Shown one piece after another: positions 11,883-22,292 of a stretch of 64,000 nucleotides of DNA. A program made the position numbers and the translations under genes. The stretch is from NCBI GenBank assembly GCA_001600455.1, contig BCKC01000010.1, positions 316,144 to 380,143 of the forward strand, written 5' to 3'. Each line of letters starts with the position of its first letter. Within the stretch, counting starts at the first letter, position 1. Under the pieces are notes generated by a model. That model saw only the letters and a program-made list of their open reading frames with translations, was not told the origin of the DNA and made no database searches. This stretch comes from Endocalyx cinctus (taxonomy: Eukaryota > Ascomycota > Sordariomycetes > Amphisphaeriales > Apiosporaceae).

Positions 11883-12878
11883 TCAGCTCAAAGCGCGCAT
11901 GGTAGCTTCAACGACAGCGAAGGTACCGGCGCTGACGGGCATAGCCCTGAGGAGGGTAGGGCCGATACCCTTCCAGAATCCTCGCGCGCCCTCGGCCTTC
12001 CAAGTGTGGGCGAAGCAGTCCCGCATGGAGCGGTACTTCATGTCCTTGCCGAAGCCGTCGGTCTGCATCTTGCTCTTGATGACGTCGAAGGGGTAGCTGG
12101 CGAGCCAGAGGGCCTCGCCCGCCAGGCCGCCGTAAAACGCCACCTTGTAGCTCGGTACCTCCTTCCGGGCGTACCCGTTGCGGGCGGCGTCGGCGTTCAT
12201 CATGTACTCGAACGCGAGGAACCAGGTCCCGTAAGCGGCCGCCTCGCGCCAGACCGTGACGGCCTCACCGCGGTACAGGCCTCGGAGGACGCCCCCGTGG
12301 GCCGACAGCTTGCGGACGCAGTCCAGCGGGCCCGAGTACAGGCGGGCGGCGCCGTGGGGCTGCGTCTGCAGCCGGATGCGGACGTGCTCTATAGGGCCCG
12401 AGATGACGCTGTTGGCGACGCCGGCGAACGCGCCCGACGCGAAGTACTGCCCGTACGATAGGTCCTTGGACGCGTTCGCCGTCTCGAAGTACCGCCGCGC
12501 GTACCCGAAGGCGCCGAACTGGATGGACACGCAGGCGCCGATGCCGAGGAGGGGCGTCAAGGTGCCCTTGTAGAAGGCTAGGGCGCCCTCCTTCGCGTAT
12601 ATCGACTTGGCGGCTTCGAGCGCTGAGCTGTATTGCGTCGTCGTTTGTAGTCGAACTTTAACTATGTCGAAAGGTTGGCCTGAAAGAATATTTTTTTTTT
12701 TTTTTTTTTTAGCTTTAGCCGTAACAATGGAAAATAAAGAGAAATTGAGGACAGGAAAGTTTCATGACTAACCAATTAATACTTGCGCGACACCTCCCGC
12801 GGCACCAGATATCAAATCCTTTGCTGTGTCGAGGGCGCCGCCCTTAGGAGCGTCGACCTCCTGCGCTACATCTCCCAT
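11883..12878 (-). CDS. Mitochondrial carrier, YMC1/YMC2 (carnitine/ornithine-like) type
   Basis: Two exons, 12878-12773 and 12679-11883, give a 300-residue protein, the normal size for a mitochondrial carrier. Three tandem carrier repeats are visible, each with a P-x-D/E-x-x-K/R signature: PFDIVKVRLQT (split just before by the intron), PIEHVRIRLQT and PFDVIKSKMQT, and each repeat has its aromatic-rich closing half (GALAFYKG, GVLRGLYRG, GARGFWKG). Six transmembrane helices are expected in the inner mitochondrial membrane. The second-repeat signature PIEHVRIRLQTQ resembles yeast Ymc1/Ymc2 and amino-acid or acylcarnitine carriers. The third helix bears the EAAAYGTWF and EALWLASYPFD segments. Substrate assignment is inference. 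The intron contains a 20-T tract (plus strand) beside its acceptor. Exons are GC-rich in the third codon position. Confidence 0.92.
12691..12710. repeat. poly-T tract in carrier intron
   Basis: Twenty T on the plus strand (A on the coding strand) next to the intron's TTTCAG acceptor. Confidence 0.9.
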
Positions 12879-13779
12879 CCTGTCCTGACCTTCTTTACCC
12901 CGCGCACGTAGTACCTTCGACTTAGGAGCCGAGAAGACGGTATGAGCAGATCAAGGCTGTAAGCGTATTCGTTTTAATCAATTTACTCTACTCAATGTTC
13001 AATTGAAAAATAATCAATATGGGTTTCTTCGTAGAAGAGTTTGTTTGGTGTCAAGTTAATTTGCGATAAAGGCTGTTAGGTTAAAAAGCTTACTCGCCAT
13101 TAATAATACCTTCTACCAAGAGCTCGCTATCTCTCCGATGTAGGAGCGTTGTGGATGAGGTGCCCTAGGGGATAGCTTAGGCCTTGTTTAGGTAGGTAAC
13201 ACCAGTAAATCTTATCGATAAAAAGGCAACTAAAGAGCCACTCTCCAGCTCCCTTCGAAGTCGATGAATTGCCTCTCTCTCTGTCTCTCTCTCTCTTCTC
13301 AATGGAGGAAATGAGGTTATCAACCATGTCGCACGTCACTTCGTTGGAGTTGTTACCGTTAAGTGTTCATTCAACATAAAACTTGAGCAAACGGTTTCCG
13401 ACCAAAATTTAGTTAAGTATCGAATTGGTATAATTCATCATCAATTGAGCATTCTAACAGCTCTGTACTTGTAGTGTGAAGTCGTATCTTTATCAGTCTG
13501 AATCCAGGGGTATAACGACCTGAACGACCTACTATATATGTGAAGTGGGGCAGCCCCTCAGCCCCTTATGTATCTCGAAGGGCGCCATGGGTCAAATCTC
13601 GCTGATAGAAATATTAGCAGCGTCCTGATCAGGCTGTCACGTTATCATGTCGATTCGACCCAATAGAATAACAAAGCTCGTGAATAAGAGAATAATTAAT
13701 AGTTCTAATTAATAATCAATTGGACCAGTTTTTACGACTTATTTCTGCTGTGTCGCCACGAAATAAGAACGAACTATTG
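12879..13779. other. Intergenic, divergent promoters
   Basis: About 900 bp between the carrier (minus) and the homeodomain factor (plus). A CT-rich tract (13269-13298) is the only clear feature. The open frame of the next gene extends upstream to 13720 without an ATG, so a 5' exon may lie in this stretch; I could not fix one. Confidence 0.6.
13269..13298. repeat. CT dinucleotide tract
   Basis: Imperfect (CT)n with a single G interruption, about 30 bp. Confidence 0.8.
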
Positions 13780-15739
13780 ATGGATATATTGGATAACGTA
13801 GAAGAATCTTTTCCCATTGTTGCACCTAACCCCGGGTTGCATATTCATGGCTCCATGTCATATCCCTGGTCCTACAATATTCAGGAACCCACCTTGTCAC
13901 CCAATCCTAGCCCTGGACCGGTAAAATCTAGGTGTGTTACACGCGGAGACTCCTCGGGGAGTACGCCCAACTCAAGTCTCCCGGCTCCGAGAATCAGAAA
14001 ATCTTTTCATCGTTTTCCCCGGTCGGCCGTACGTATCCTAGAAGGATGGCTGCTCGATCATCGCGATTCACCCTACCCATCATTACATGACCAGAGTGTG
14101 CTCATGGTCACAACCGGCCTTAAACGTGAACAACTCACCAATTGGTTTTCCAATGCTAGGAAGCGGGGTAAGATTCAGGCCTTGGAGCCGTCCTGTCTAC
14201 CTTCTTCTTCCGAGATAGCAGCGTCTGAGCCATTATCATCATCACCGCCGCCACCGCCGAAGCCTTTGTCTCGGATATGGGAACACCTACACCCATTTGA
14301 GCGATGGTTACATTCAGGCCCGGATCATGACGCTGCCTCACTACATGCTATCCAAGAAGCCGTCGCCAAGCAGTCGAGTCAGACGGGCACTAAGGATACT
14401 ACTACGCAGACCACCAAAACAGGCTCTTGGGAGGATCAGAGCCAAAACATAATTTGGCAGTATTTCCGCCAGCGCGGCTCGTCGACTTCGAGCTTGGAAA
14501 TTCGATCATACGCAGCTAACGTGCGGTCGGTCTGCGAGGATCAATGGAATGAACCCGCCGATATTGCCATCACCTCCGTCATCAAACCAACACGTCGTCG
14601 CCGTCGACCCGATTCCGTAACTAGTAGCGCAGCGGGGACGCTTGTGCGCAAATTCCAATGCACGTTTTGCGACGCCAGTTTCCGGAAAAGCCACGACTGG
14701 AAGAGACACGAGAAGTCTCAGCATCTCCCGCTAGAGAAGTGGACGTGCTGTCCGCGCGGAAGCGTTAACGTGGATCCGGATACCAACGAGATCACCTGCG
14801 TCTTCTGCGGAGCGCCCGACCCGGATCCCGACCACGTCCGCGACCATGGTTATACCCAGTGCATCAGCCGGTCCCTCGCAGAGAGGGTTTTCTTCAGGAA
14901 AGACCACCTTCGTCAGCATCTGCGGCTCATGCACGGTACGCGCACGATGATCCCTTCCATGGAGTCCTGGAAGATCAGCGTGGTGGATAAGTTCCGCTCC
15001 CGCTGCGGCTTCTGCGACGTCAGCCTCGATACCTGGAACGCGAGATTAGAACATATTGCGGAACACTTTCAAGCCGGGATGAGGATGACGGAATGGGATG
15101 GAGATTGGGGATTTGACTCCGATACGATGGATATACTTGAACGTGCCACTTTGCCGGCGGACAGACGAAAATCTATGTCGAATATTCCAGCGTTGCCGAT
15201 AACTCGGAGAGATTCCAGATGTGATGAAAGCAATGAAAATATTAGGTAAACCGACTTGCTCTATATGGGTTCTTGGGGTTACTCAAGCTAATCACACAAT
15301 CAGCTCTAGGGACACAGGCGATCTTCGAGGCACACTAGATGACAGTACAGTTATTCATAACCTCACGGCACAAATATCTACATCCGACGCTGAGAAGATG
15401 TGGGACATATTTGGCCACGAGAATGCACCATGCAGCAGCTTTTCAAATCCTCTGGACTATTTTGATTCTATTAACACTACATACGAAAACTCAATACTTT
15501 ACTCAGAAAGCGGCATTACTTCAGATACATATGGAAGCTATTCTCAAATCTATGACGAAGACCGGCAACTTTTCGAGACCCCCACAGAGTTCGGATCTGT
15601 CTTGACATCGGTCGAAGGGGAGCTCCATGATTTCTGCGACAAGAGTATTGAGCAAGATACATACACGTCGGAAATTTTCAATAATACAGATTTCATCGAC
15701 CTCGCATTCCGAAATGAGTGTACAGAAGACAAGTTCTGA
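13780..15739 (+). CDS. Homeodomain plus C2H2 zinc-finger transcription factor
   Basis: Two exons, 13780-15245 and 15304-15739, join in frame to 633 residues if the first in-frame ATG is the start. Residues roughly 75-135 form a KN/TALE-type homeodomain ending in NWFSNARKR, with the WF-N-R recognition-helix core. Around residue 295 a C2H2 finger begins (CTFCDASFRKSHDWKRHEKSQH), followed by further Cys/His modules (CVFCGAPD, FFRKDHLRQHLRLMHG, CGFCDVSLDTWNARLEHIAEHF). Long Ser/Pro-rich stretches link the domains, and the C-terminal exon is acidic, as in activation domains. This homeobox plus C2H2 arrangement is a known family in filamentous ascomycetes, with members affecting conidiation. It should act in the nucleus. 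Only 152 bp separate its stop from the stop of the oxoamine synthase, so a regulatory link to that relic is possible but unproven. The true start may lie in an upstream exon. Confidence 0.85.
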
Positions 15740-15891
15740 GCCAACAGTTTTATAATAGAAGATAACTTCAACCACTTCCCTTGAGCCTGTCTTTTCTATC
15801 ACATCCGCCAACATCTTGCTCTTTAACAGATTGTGCTTTTCTTAGAACGAACCCAGGATGTCGCGCACCTTGGTGGGATAAGACGGCTCGG

Positions 15892-17496
15892 TCAGACAAG
15901 ACCATAGCCTGTTAGTCCCTCCCCTCTCATCCATGCGTATACATCCCTTGCAGCTCGAGGTACATCATGGCTTACAATCGCCTGCTCGATGTCTAACATC
16001 TCTTTCACCCACACGAATATTTCCGAGATCATGCCCCTGACCTGTTCTTCCGTATTGAACCCGTGTAAGATAACGCGGAGCCTACTCTGACCTTGCGGTA
16101 CAACAGGGTACTCAACCGGAAATGTGCAGAATGACGAGGCCAGTAAGTGGAAATACAGCCACCAGACAGAGCTCTGGGGGGTGTAGACCGCGATTATGTG
16201 GCTCTGAAACTGCCTGTATCCCCATCTTTCGGCCAAGGGTACACGCAGAAGCTCATATTCTTCGGCTACTGCCCATAGAGGATGGGATTGTAGAAGGTCG
16301 AAGAAAAGTCGTGCCAGAGACTGAATCTTTTCTTGAGCATAACGTGGATTCAGTATCCAGTTTGATGAGCACAGTTGGGGCACGCAATAAACAAGTTGAC
16401 TCACCTCCTGTGCACGGCCGGAGGCGAGCAATGTGTACCCGGATTTAATGGCAGATACAAACGGAAAAGATGGCGAAGTCGTGTAAATGAAGGAGCGCCC
16501 GAAATTAGAAACCACGTTTCTGACTGTTTTGTTGCATAGTACAATGGCTGATGGGGATAAAGTTTTAGTCAAAGAATCCAGGGTGATAATAATAGGCGAC
16601 AACAGACCACAAGATTGCCAAGGGCCAGGGTCAAGCAGGATAAATATTAGTCACTTACCTCCAGTCGCTCCAATCGCTTTCCCAAAAGAGTGTATCACGA
16701 TAGCAATATTTTCCTCTAGGCCAAGTGCGCAGACCATACCTGCACCATTTGGCCCAACGACGCCAACACTGTGCGCCTCATCCACGACGAACTGCACGTT
16801 CCCCTGGCAGCCCATCTCCCCCGCGACTTCTCGAGCTGTCTGTACGAGCTCCCGCAAGGGACACACATCACCGTCCATGATGTAAATAGACTCCACCGCA
16901 ACCAGAACGGAGCGTTTGGATTGCTTGATCAAAGGCTGCGTCTGGATAGTATTCTTCAACACGCTCCGGAAGTTGGCGACGTCGTTGTGTGCGAACTCAA
17001 CCTTGTGGATTGCCATGCTTTGCTTGAAGCCTTCGTGTGAGCTGGCATGCACAAGCGCGTCATGAAGAATCACGTCTCCTGGCCGGGGCACCGCCGTCCA
17101 GACAGCAACGTTGGCCTCGAACGCCGACCCCAGAATCAGCCCAGTCTCGGCTCGGTGGAAGGCGGCAATCTACTGTTCCGTTCGCCTGAGATAGTCGTAA
17201 TCGCCGTCCATGAGACGAACGCCGCTAGATCCGGTGCTGAAATCGGGGTTGCGAGTCAGCTCCGAGAGAAACTCCCCGCGGCGCTCGTCGCTGGAAGCTA
17301 GGGAAATTATATTCCCAGAGCAGAAATCCACGGCATCGCTAACCCGCCAACTATTTTGGACGATGGAGTAGAAATTATGGGATCCTCGGCGCACATCAAG
17401 TGTTTCTTCAAGATTTCGATAGAACGTTGGGATGGACTTGATGAAATTGGGATCCGTAGGCCGCTGTTCTGAGATCCTTGTGATCATCGGCTTCAT
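15892..17496 (-). pseudogene. PLP-dependent alpha-oxoamine synthase with in-frame stop
   Basis: Two exons on the minus strand (17496-16659 and 16547-15892; intron donor GTAAGT, acceptor CATCAG) match the alpha-oxoamine synthase family: serine palmitoyltransferase, 8-amino-7-oxononanoate synthase, 5-aminolevulinate synthase and the Fum8-type enzymes. Seen: the HDALVHAS block, the DEAHSVGVVG cofactor-contact motif, HSFGKAIGATGG with the Schiff-base lysine, and the RSFIYTTSP block. These enzymes condense an amino acid with an acyl thioester and release CO2. Frame and length (498 codons with stop) fit the family, but a TAG codon at 17172-17170, codon 109, interrupts the chain in an otherwise conserved region. 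Either the gene is recently broken or the base is an error. It lies divergent from a polyketide synthase relic, the arrangement expected for sphinganine-analogue polyketide pathways, in which such an enzyme offloads the chain. No thioesterase is seen in the relic. Confidence 0.82.
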
Positions 17497-18018
17497 GGAA
17501 GAGAGGAGCAGTGATTTTGGGATTAAATCGTCTATGTTGTTGTATGTGCTTCGAGCTATGTAGCTTAATATACCGTAGTTACTAAGAGACGACTATCAAA
17601 ATAGCTAGTCCGAGTATTGTATGTTCAAGATGGACAGATTGCCCTGCACATTTAGTGTGTAGTTCAGGCCACCTCCCGCGTGCTTCGCACAAGTAGTTCA
17701 GCTTAATCCAACAGTTTCAACAGCTGTATTTCTGTCACCAGGTAGACCTTGAATCGTATTTTGTCTCGTCACCTACCACCGACCTAGCATTTAACGTAAA
17801 TGCCTATCTCACCCTCTTCTTGAAAAAGGGGGGCAGCTATCATCTATAGGCAAACCACCGATTTCGGGATACGAGAATTACGTCAAGAAAATGTACAATA
17901 CCAGCTAGACGTTGTCCATTGGGTGTGTAACACGGCGCATTATGCACATCTATAAATCTTGGAAGCATATTACAACCCTCCAGATGCCGTCCAACTGCGA
18001 CACAAGCCTCATCCCTAG
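17497..18018. promoter_or_regulatory. Divergent intergenic region of the relic cluster
   Basis: About 520 bp between the oxoamine synthase start (minus) and the first recognisable polyketide synthase coding (plus). It should hold the oxoamine synthase promoter. The missing N-terminal modules of the synthase are not here: I see no ketosynthase, acyltransferase or dehydratase motif in any frame. The 5' deletion breakpoint probably lies near 18000. Confidence 0.5.
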
Positions 18019-21000
18019 ATGCCGAAGAGTTTTACACCCCTGGATGTAGAGCAAAATCTGGAATTGCAAGGGTTCTCCCCAGGAACGTACGATCTTATCA
18101 TCGTCGGCAACACGCTCCAGATGACTACGGAGTTGAGCACGACTTTGAGAAGTGTCCAGCGCCTTATTAAGTCAGGGGGTCAGTTGGTACTTCTCGCACC
18201 TACTGTGCCTCAAAATTTCTTCGCGAACTTCGTACATGGCATCATGCCAGGGTGGTGGTGCGAAAATAGAGTTGGTCCAAGACAGACTTCAGTAATAACA
18301 GAGGAAGAATGGGATGAGCTTCTGCGACATAGTGAACTCGGTGGGAGCGAGACAGTCATCAGAGACTTTGAGTCTGACAAGTTTCATGCTGCCAGTATCA
18401 CAATTGCCAAAGCGCAGGACTCCCGCCCCTCCGAGCGAGTAGAGATGCAAGCACTCATCGTGATCAAGGACGAAAAGGACCGTCAACAACATGAGCTCGC
18501 CACACATGTGAGAGATGTCATTTCAAATGCGTCTGGCTCTCGTCCGAATATCCTGTCCCTAGCGAAAGCGGCAAGGATCGGTGAACCCCCCATAGAGTAC
18601 GCCATAGTTCTGGCAGATACATACGAGCCGTTTCTCCGCAGTATGTCCAGAATTCAGCTAAGACAGATGAAAGTTTGGTGCAACAGTCCAAGAGTATCCT
18701 CTGGGTAACCCTGGATCCTGCTGACGAGCTCTACCCGCATTTCGGGCTCAAGGATGGCTTCATTCGAACAATCCGCACCGAGTTGAGCACGAAAAAGATA
18801 ACTTCATTGACTCTAGAGGGAGGTGCGAATTCTTTGGTAGACCACGCTAAGGCCATACACCAAGTAATGGAAGCGTCGACAGGAGCGGATGTTCTAGAGC
18901 CAGAGTTTATCGATAGGGGCGGGTATTTGTACTCTGGAAGGTTAATCGAAGATACAGAAGTGCGTAAGCAGGTAGCTGCAGCGATTACTCCTCCTGCGGT
19001 ATTCGAGCCGTGGCTACCGGGCTCCGCTTTAAAACTGGACATTGCTAGTCGCGGGTCGCTTGAATCACTCCGATTTGTCGAGGACACCCGATACAGCATG
19101 CCATTGGATGCCACGGAGGTCGAAATTGAAGCCAAAGCCTGGAGCGTTAACTTTCGCGACGTCTTCGGGGTCCTCGGTCGCATGCAGCTCTCCGAAGGGT
19201 TCGGATCCGACTGTGCCGGCGTCGTCACCCGAGTCGGGACCGGGTGCCGCTCCGCACGGCCCGGCGATCGCGTCTGCATGCTGGTGTTTCCGTGCATGCA
19301 CGCCTACCCGCGCGCGCCGGAATGGAGCGTATTTAAAATTCCCGACGGCGCGTCCTATGAGGAAGCCTGCGCGGTGCTGAACCCGGCGGTGACGGCGTGG
19401 TACTCGCTCGTCCGGGTAGCGCGCCTCGGCGCGGGGGAAAAAGCTCTCGTACACTCGGCGGTGGGCGCGACCGGGCAACTCGCCATCCAGGTTGCGAAGA
19501 TGGTAGGCGCAGAGATATTCGCGACCGTCGGGAGCAAGCACAAGAAGCAGCTTCTCATCGATACGTACGGCGTGCCGGAAGATCACATCCTGTACAGCAG
19601 GGACGTCAGCTTCGCCCAGGGCGTCATGTCCTTGACGGACGGCAAAGGCGTAGACGTGGTCTTAAACTCGACCACGGGCGAGGCGCTCCGTGCGTCGTGG
19701 GAGTGCGTCGCCGAGTACGGGCGATTCGTGGAGATCGGCAAAGCGGACATCAACGCCAACGCGTCGCTACCGATGCGCCCTTTCTGAATAACGTGTCTTT
19801 CAGCGCTGTGGACGTGACTTTCACCGGAAGGGAGGAGAAGATGCGCGAGGTGCTAGAGGAAGTGATGGGCCTGGTGGCAGCTGGAAAGCTACACTATCCC
19901 AGGCCACTGCACATATACGAGGTTTCAGATGTGGAAAATGCATTTCGATATATCCAGCGTGGCGAAAACACGGGACGCACAGTCATTAAGATTGCCAGGT
20001 CTACGTGTGTTCAGGTAAGTGACTTGTAATCAAGACTTGTTACCGAAAGGCTACAAGTGCTTGTCACGAAACTAACTCAACTGCTCAGAAATATCTCATC
20101 AATCGCAGAGGTTGGACTTTACAAGATGACGCGACGTACGTAGTCGCCGGCGGTCTTGGGGGCATCGGACGGATTGTCTGTTCGAAAACATGACTCACAC
20201 GCAGTGGGAAAGTACGTTAAAGTCCAAGGTCGACACATCTTGGAATCTTCACGAGCAGCTTCCCGAAGACCTCGATTTCTTCGTCGTGTTATCCTCCATC
20301 TCGGGGATCATCGGCAACATGGGACAGATCAACTACTCTTCCGGCTGCACATTCCAGGACGCACTCGCCCGCCACCGTGTCGAGCGGTGCTTAAGAGCTG
20401 TGTCTGTAGATCTCGGCGTAATGGGCGAGGTTGGCGTTGTGATAGAGAGCGAGGCGCTGCGCAACAAGGTCAATAACTCCCTAGGCGGATCCCAAATCAC
20501 TAACGCCGAGTTCTTGGAAGTACTGAACAGGTACTGCGACCCCGCGCTCGGCCGACCGTCCCCGGAAAAAAGCCAGATCATCATGGGGTTATCCACCCCG
20601 GCCGACCTCGCGGAACAGGGGCCAGAGCTGCCCGAAAAGCCGAAAAATCCCCTGTATGGATACTTCAACCAACCCCAAAGCAACAACTCCGGCGCACAAG
20701 GGGGTAGAGGTGATAATGACGCCGCCATGCTCTTCAGACAGTGCAAGACTGCCGAGGAGGCTGCCGCTGTGGTGGTTGGGTCGCTGAAGACAAAGCTGGC
20801 GCGGGCGCTCTCAGTGCGTCCGGAGGACATCGAAGCTACCAAGCCCCTACACGCGTTTGGTGTCGACTCGCTCGTCGCCGTCGAACACCGAAACTGGATA
20901 TCCCAGCTGTTTTCACTAGACATACCAGTCTATGAGCTGACGGGGGGCAGGTCCGTGCTGGCTATCGGCGAGATGGTGGCCGGGTTGAGCCGAGTCAGAC

Positions 21001-21023
21001 AATCGTCCCAAGATCCTGTCTAA
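18019..21023 (+). pseudogene. Highly reducing polyketide synthase relic (MT end-ER-KR-ACP)
   Basis: Only the C-terminal third of a highly reducing type I polyketide synthase is present. Order: C-terminal half of a methyltransferase domain (from 18019; words GFSPGTYDLIIVGNTL and SGGQLVLLAP, no SAM-binding glycine loop upstream), linker, enoylreductase (about 19090-20014, with an AVGATGQLAIQVAK nucleotide-binding loop), ketoreductase and acyl-carrier protein (AFGVDSLVAVEHRNW, Ser intact, about 20870). Breaks seen: no ketosynthase, acyltransferase or dehydratase; a frame change near 18640-18672; a one-base frame change near 19780-19787; and, inside the ketoreductase, a junction near 20170-20178 where the NADPH-loop half is followed directly by the segment around MTHTQWE, so roughly 100 residues of the domain are missing. 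A normal intron survives at 20015-20088. The chain ends at the ACP with no thioesterase, as in synthases whose product is offloaded by an oxoamine synthase. Reading frames remain well conserved, so decay looks recent. Confidence 0.88.
20015..20088 (+). other. Surviving intron in the polyketide synthase relic
   Basis: Donor GTAAGTG at 20015, branch ACTAACTC near 20071 and acceptor CTGCTCAG ending at 20088; it separates the enoylreductase end from the ketoreductase start. Confidence 0.75.
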
Positions 21024-21843
21024 TAACCCGGAGACTTGTTCAGCTCCCCGGACAAATTAATTTTTCAATATTAACTTAAAGAATATATATATTGACTTTT
21101 TATAAATCGAAATAATAATGCAAGGAATAAGGTGAATATAGGGCTGATATAGAGTATTGATCCTAAATAAGTAATGCTTGAGAACCAAAGTCTTCCAGCT
21201 AATTGGATATGCACATGAAACAGATCTTACTTATATGGGTCGGGAATGGGATAAGATCCGTATTTGGTATTCCGACTTCTAGATGTCTCATGATTCTTAC
21301 AGCATTAACCTTATTACGATATGATCAGTATTGCCAGAAGAGAAGATCAGAAGACAGCCACGATTGGCCACATGAGAATAGGTATGGGGACAATGATCCA
21401 AGTAAGCGCGCAGGGGAATAAATAAGGACCAAAGATCAAGTGATCAGGATCGCCCGGATCACGGTGATCATGTTGATCCTGAGATCAGTCGGATCACAGT
21501 GATCTAAGTAGTTCGAACCCACTGGCAAGGCAGCGAAGGTTATTTAAGTCTCAGACTTAGGAGCGGATCATTAATACTACGCCCCTTATTATACACATTA
21601 AACGTATTATATATATTAACTAAACTTCGAGAAATATATATCCCGTTAAAAATGTATTTGGGTGTTTTGGGGTTCCAGAAATAGCGGGTCCGGGCTGCGC
21701 GTTTTAGGCGCCCAAACCTTGACACAGTCACTATCTCTGGGATTTCTTGTCATCTCACTTCCCCTCCACCCGTCTTATATCACACACTCTCTTCCCCCAA
21801 AATAAACTGCGACCCCTCCTATTCCATTCAATAACTCCTCCGC
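21024..21843. other. Intergenic with GATC array and promoter-like segment
   Basis: About 820 bp of AT-rich sequence after the polyketide synthase relic. It holds a phased GATC array (21434-21504) and, 40 bp on, a TATTTAAG box. It could be part of a degenerate LTR, but I could not find convincing TG...CA ends or a target-site duplication. Confidence 0.5.
21434..21504. repeat. GATC array with about 9-bp spacing
   Basis: Nine GATC words start at 21434, 21442, 21448, 21457, 21466, 21475, 21483, 21492 and 21501: steps of 8, 6, 9, 9, 9, 8, 9 and 9. Adjacent units pair into near-palindromes such as GGATCACGGTGATC and GGATCACAGTGATC. Confidence 0.8.
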
Positions 21844-22292
21844 TTAGTTAACCGTAGCCTGAGAGAGGGAGGTGATAATATTGGCACCATCGATGAAACC
21901 GTTGCCGGCCTTAGCGCGGCACAGAGACTTGCCACGCTCGATGATAGAGTTGTCGCAAGCCAGGTTAGACTGGGCAACGCAGCTGAGAGTTCCACCGCCT
22001 GTGATTGGGTTTGGTTTATTAGTTTATCCAGTTTTTTTTTCTTCATTCAAATGGCTGGTGAGAGGAAGGAAAAGAACTTACAGTTGTTGCCACCGGGAAC
22101 GCAACGACCGGACTGGCCGTTGGAGGCCGTGCAGGCATCCTGCTTCAAGCTCGTGTTGGCGACACAGCACTGGCCCGAGGGAACGGGACGGCCGCTGTTC
22201 TGGCGAACGGCGAGGGTCGAGTCCTGAGGTCCGGGAAGGGCGGTAGCAACGGCAGCGAGGCCGAGAACGAGGGTGGCGAGAGAGAACTGCAT
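21844..22292 (-). CDS. Small secreted cysteine-rich protein
   Basis: Two exons (22292-22082 and 21998-21844; donor GTAAGTTC, acceptor ATCACAG) give 121 residues. The N-terminus is a clear signal peptide (MQFSLATLVLGLAAVATALP) followed by a short propeptide-like stretch. The mature part has eight cysteines in the order CC, C, C, C, C, C, C: GQCCVANTSL, QDAC, SGRC, NNC, LSC, LACD, SLCR. This is not a hydrophobin: class I and II hydrophobins need two CC pairs. Eight cysteines suggest four disulphides and an extracellular protein of the small secreted cysteine-rich (candidate effector) type. The intron falls inside the Cys-rich domain at the NN-C codon. Function is unknown. Confidence 0.85.

Noticed and set aside
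12256..12573. 105-codon frame on plus opposite the mitochondrial carrier
   Set aside because: Shadow of a GC-rich coding exon; no motifs, while the minus strand encodes a full carrier.
18641..18666. GTATGT...ACAG as an intron explaining the frame change
   Set aside because: It would be 26 nt, shorter than known fungal introns.
19065..19586. Long minus and alternative plus frames across the enoylreductase
   Set aside because: Codon-bias shadows; only one frame carries domain motifs.
21507..21520. GTTCGAACCC as a tRNA B box
   Set aside because: No A box or foldable cloverleaf upstream.
21180..21730. Solo LTR around the GATC array
   Set aside because: No convincing TG...CA ends with a matching target duplication could be found by eye.
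21844..22292. Hydrophobin
   Set aside because: Only one CC pair is present; hydrophobins need C-CC-C-C-CC-C.
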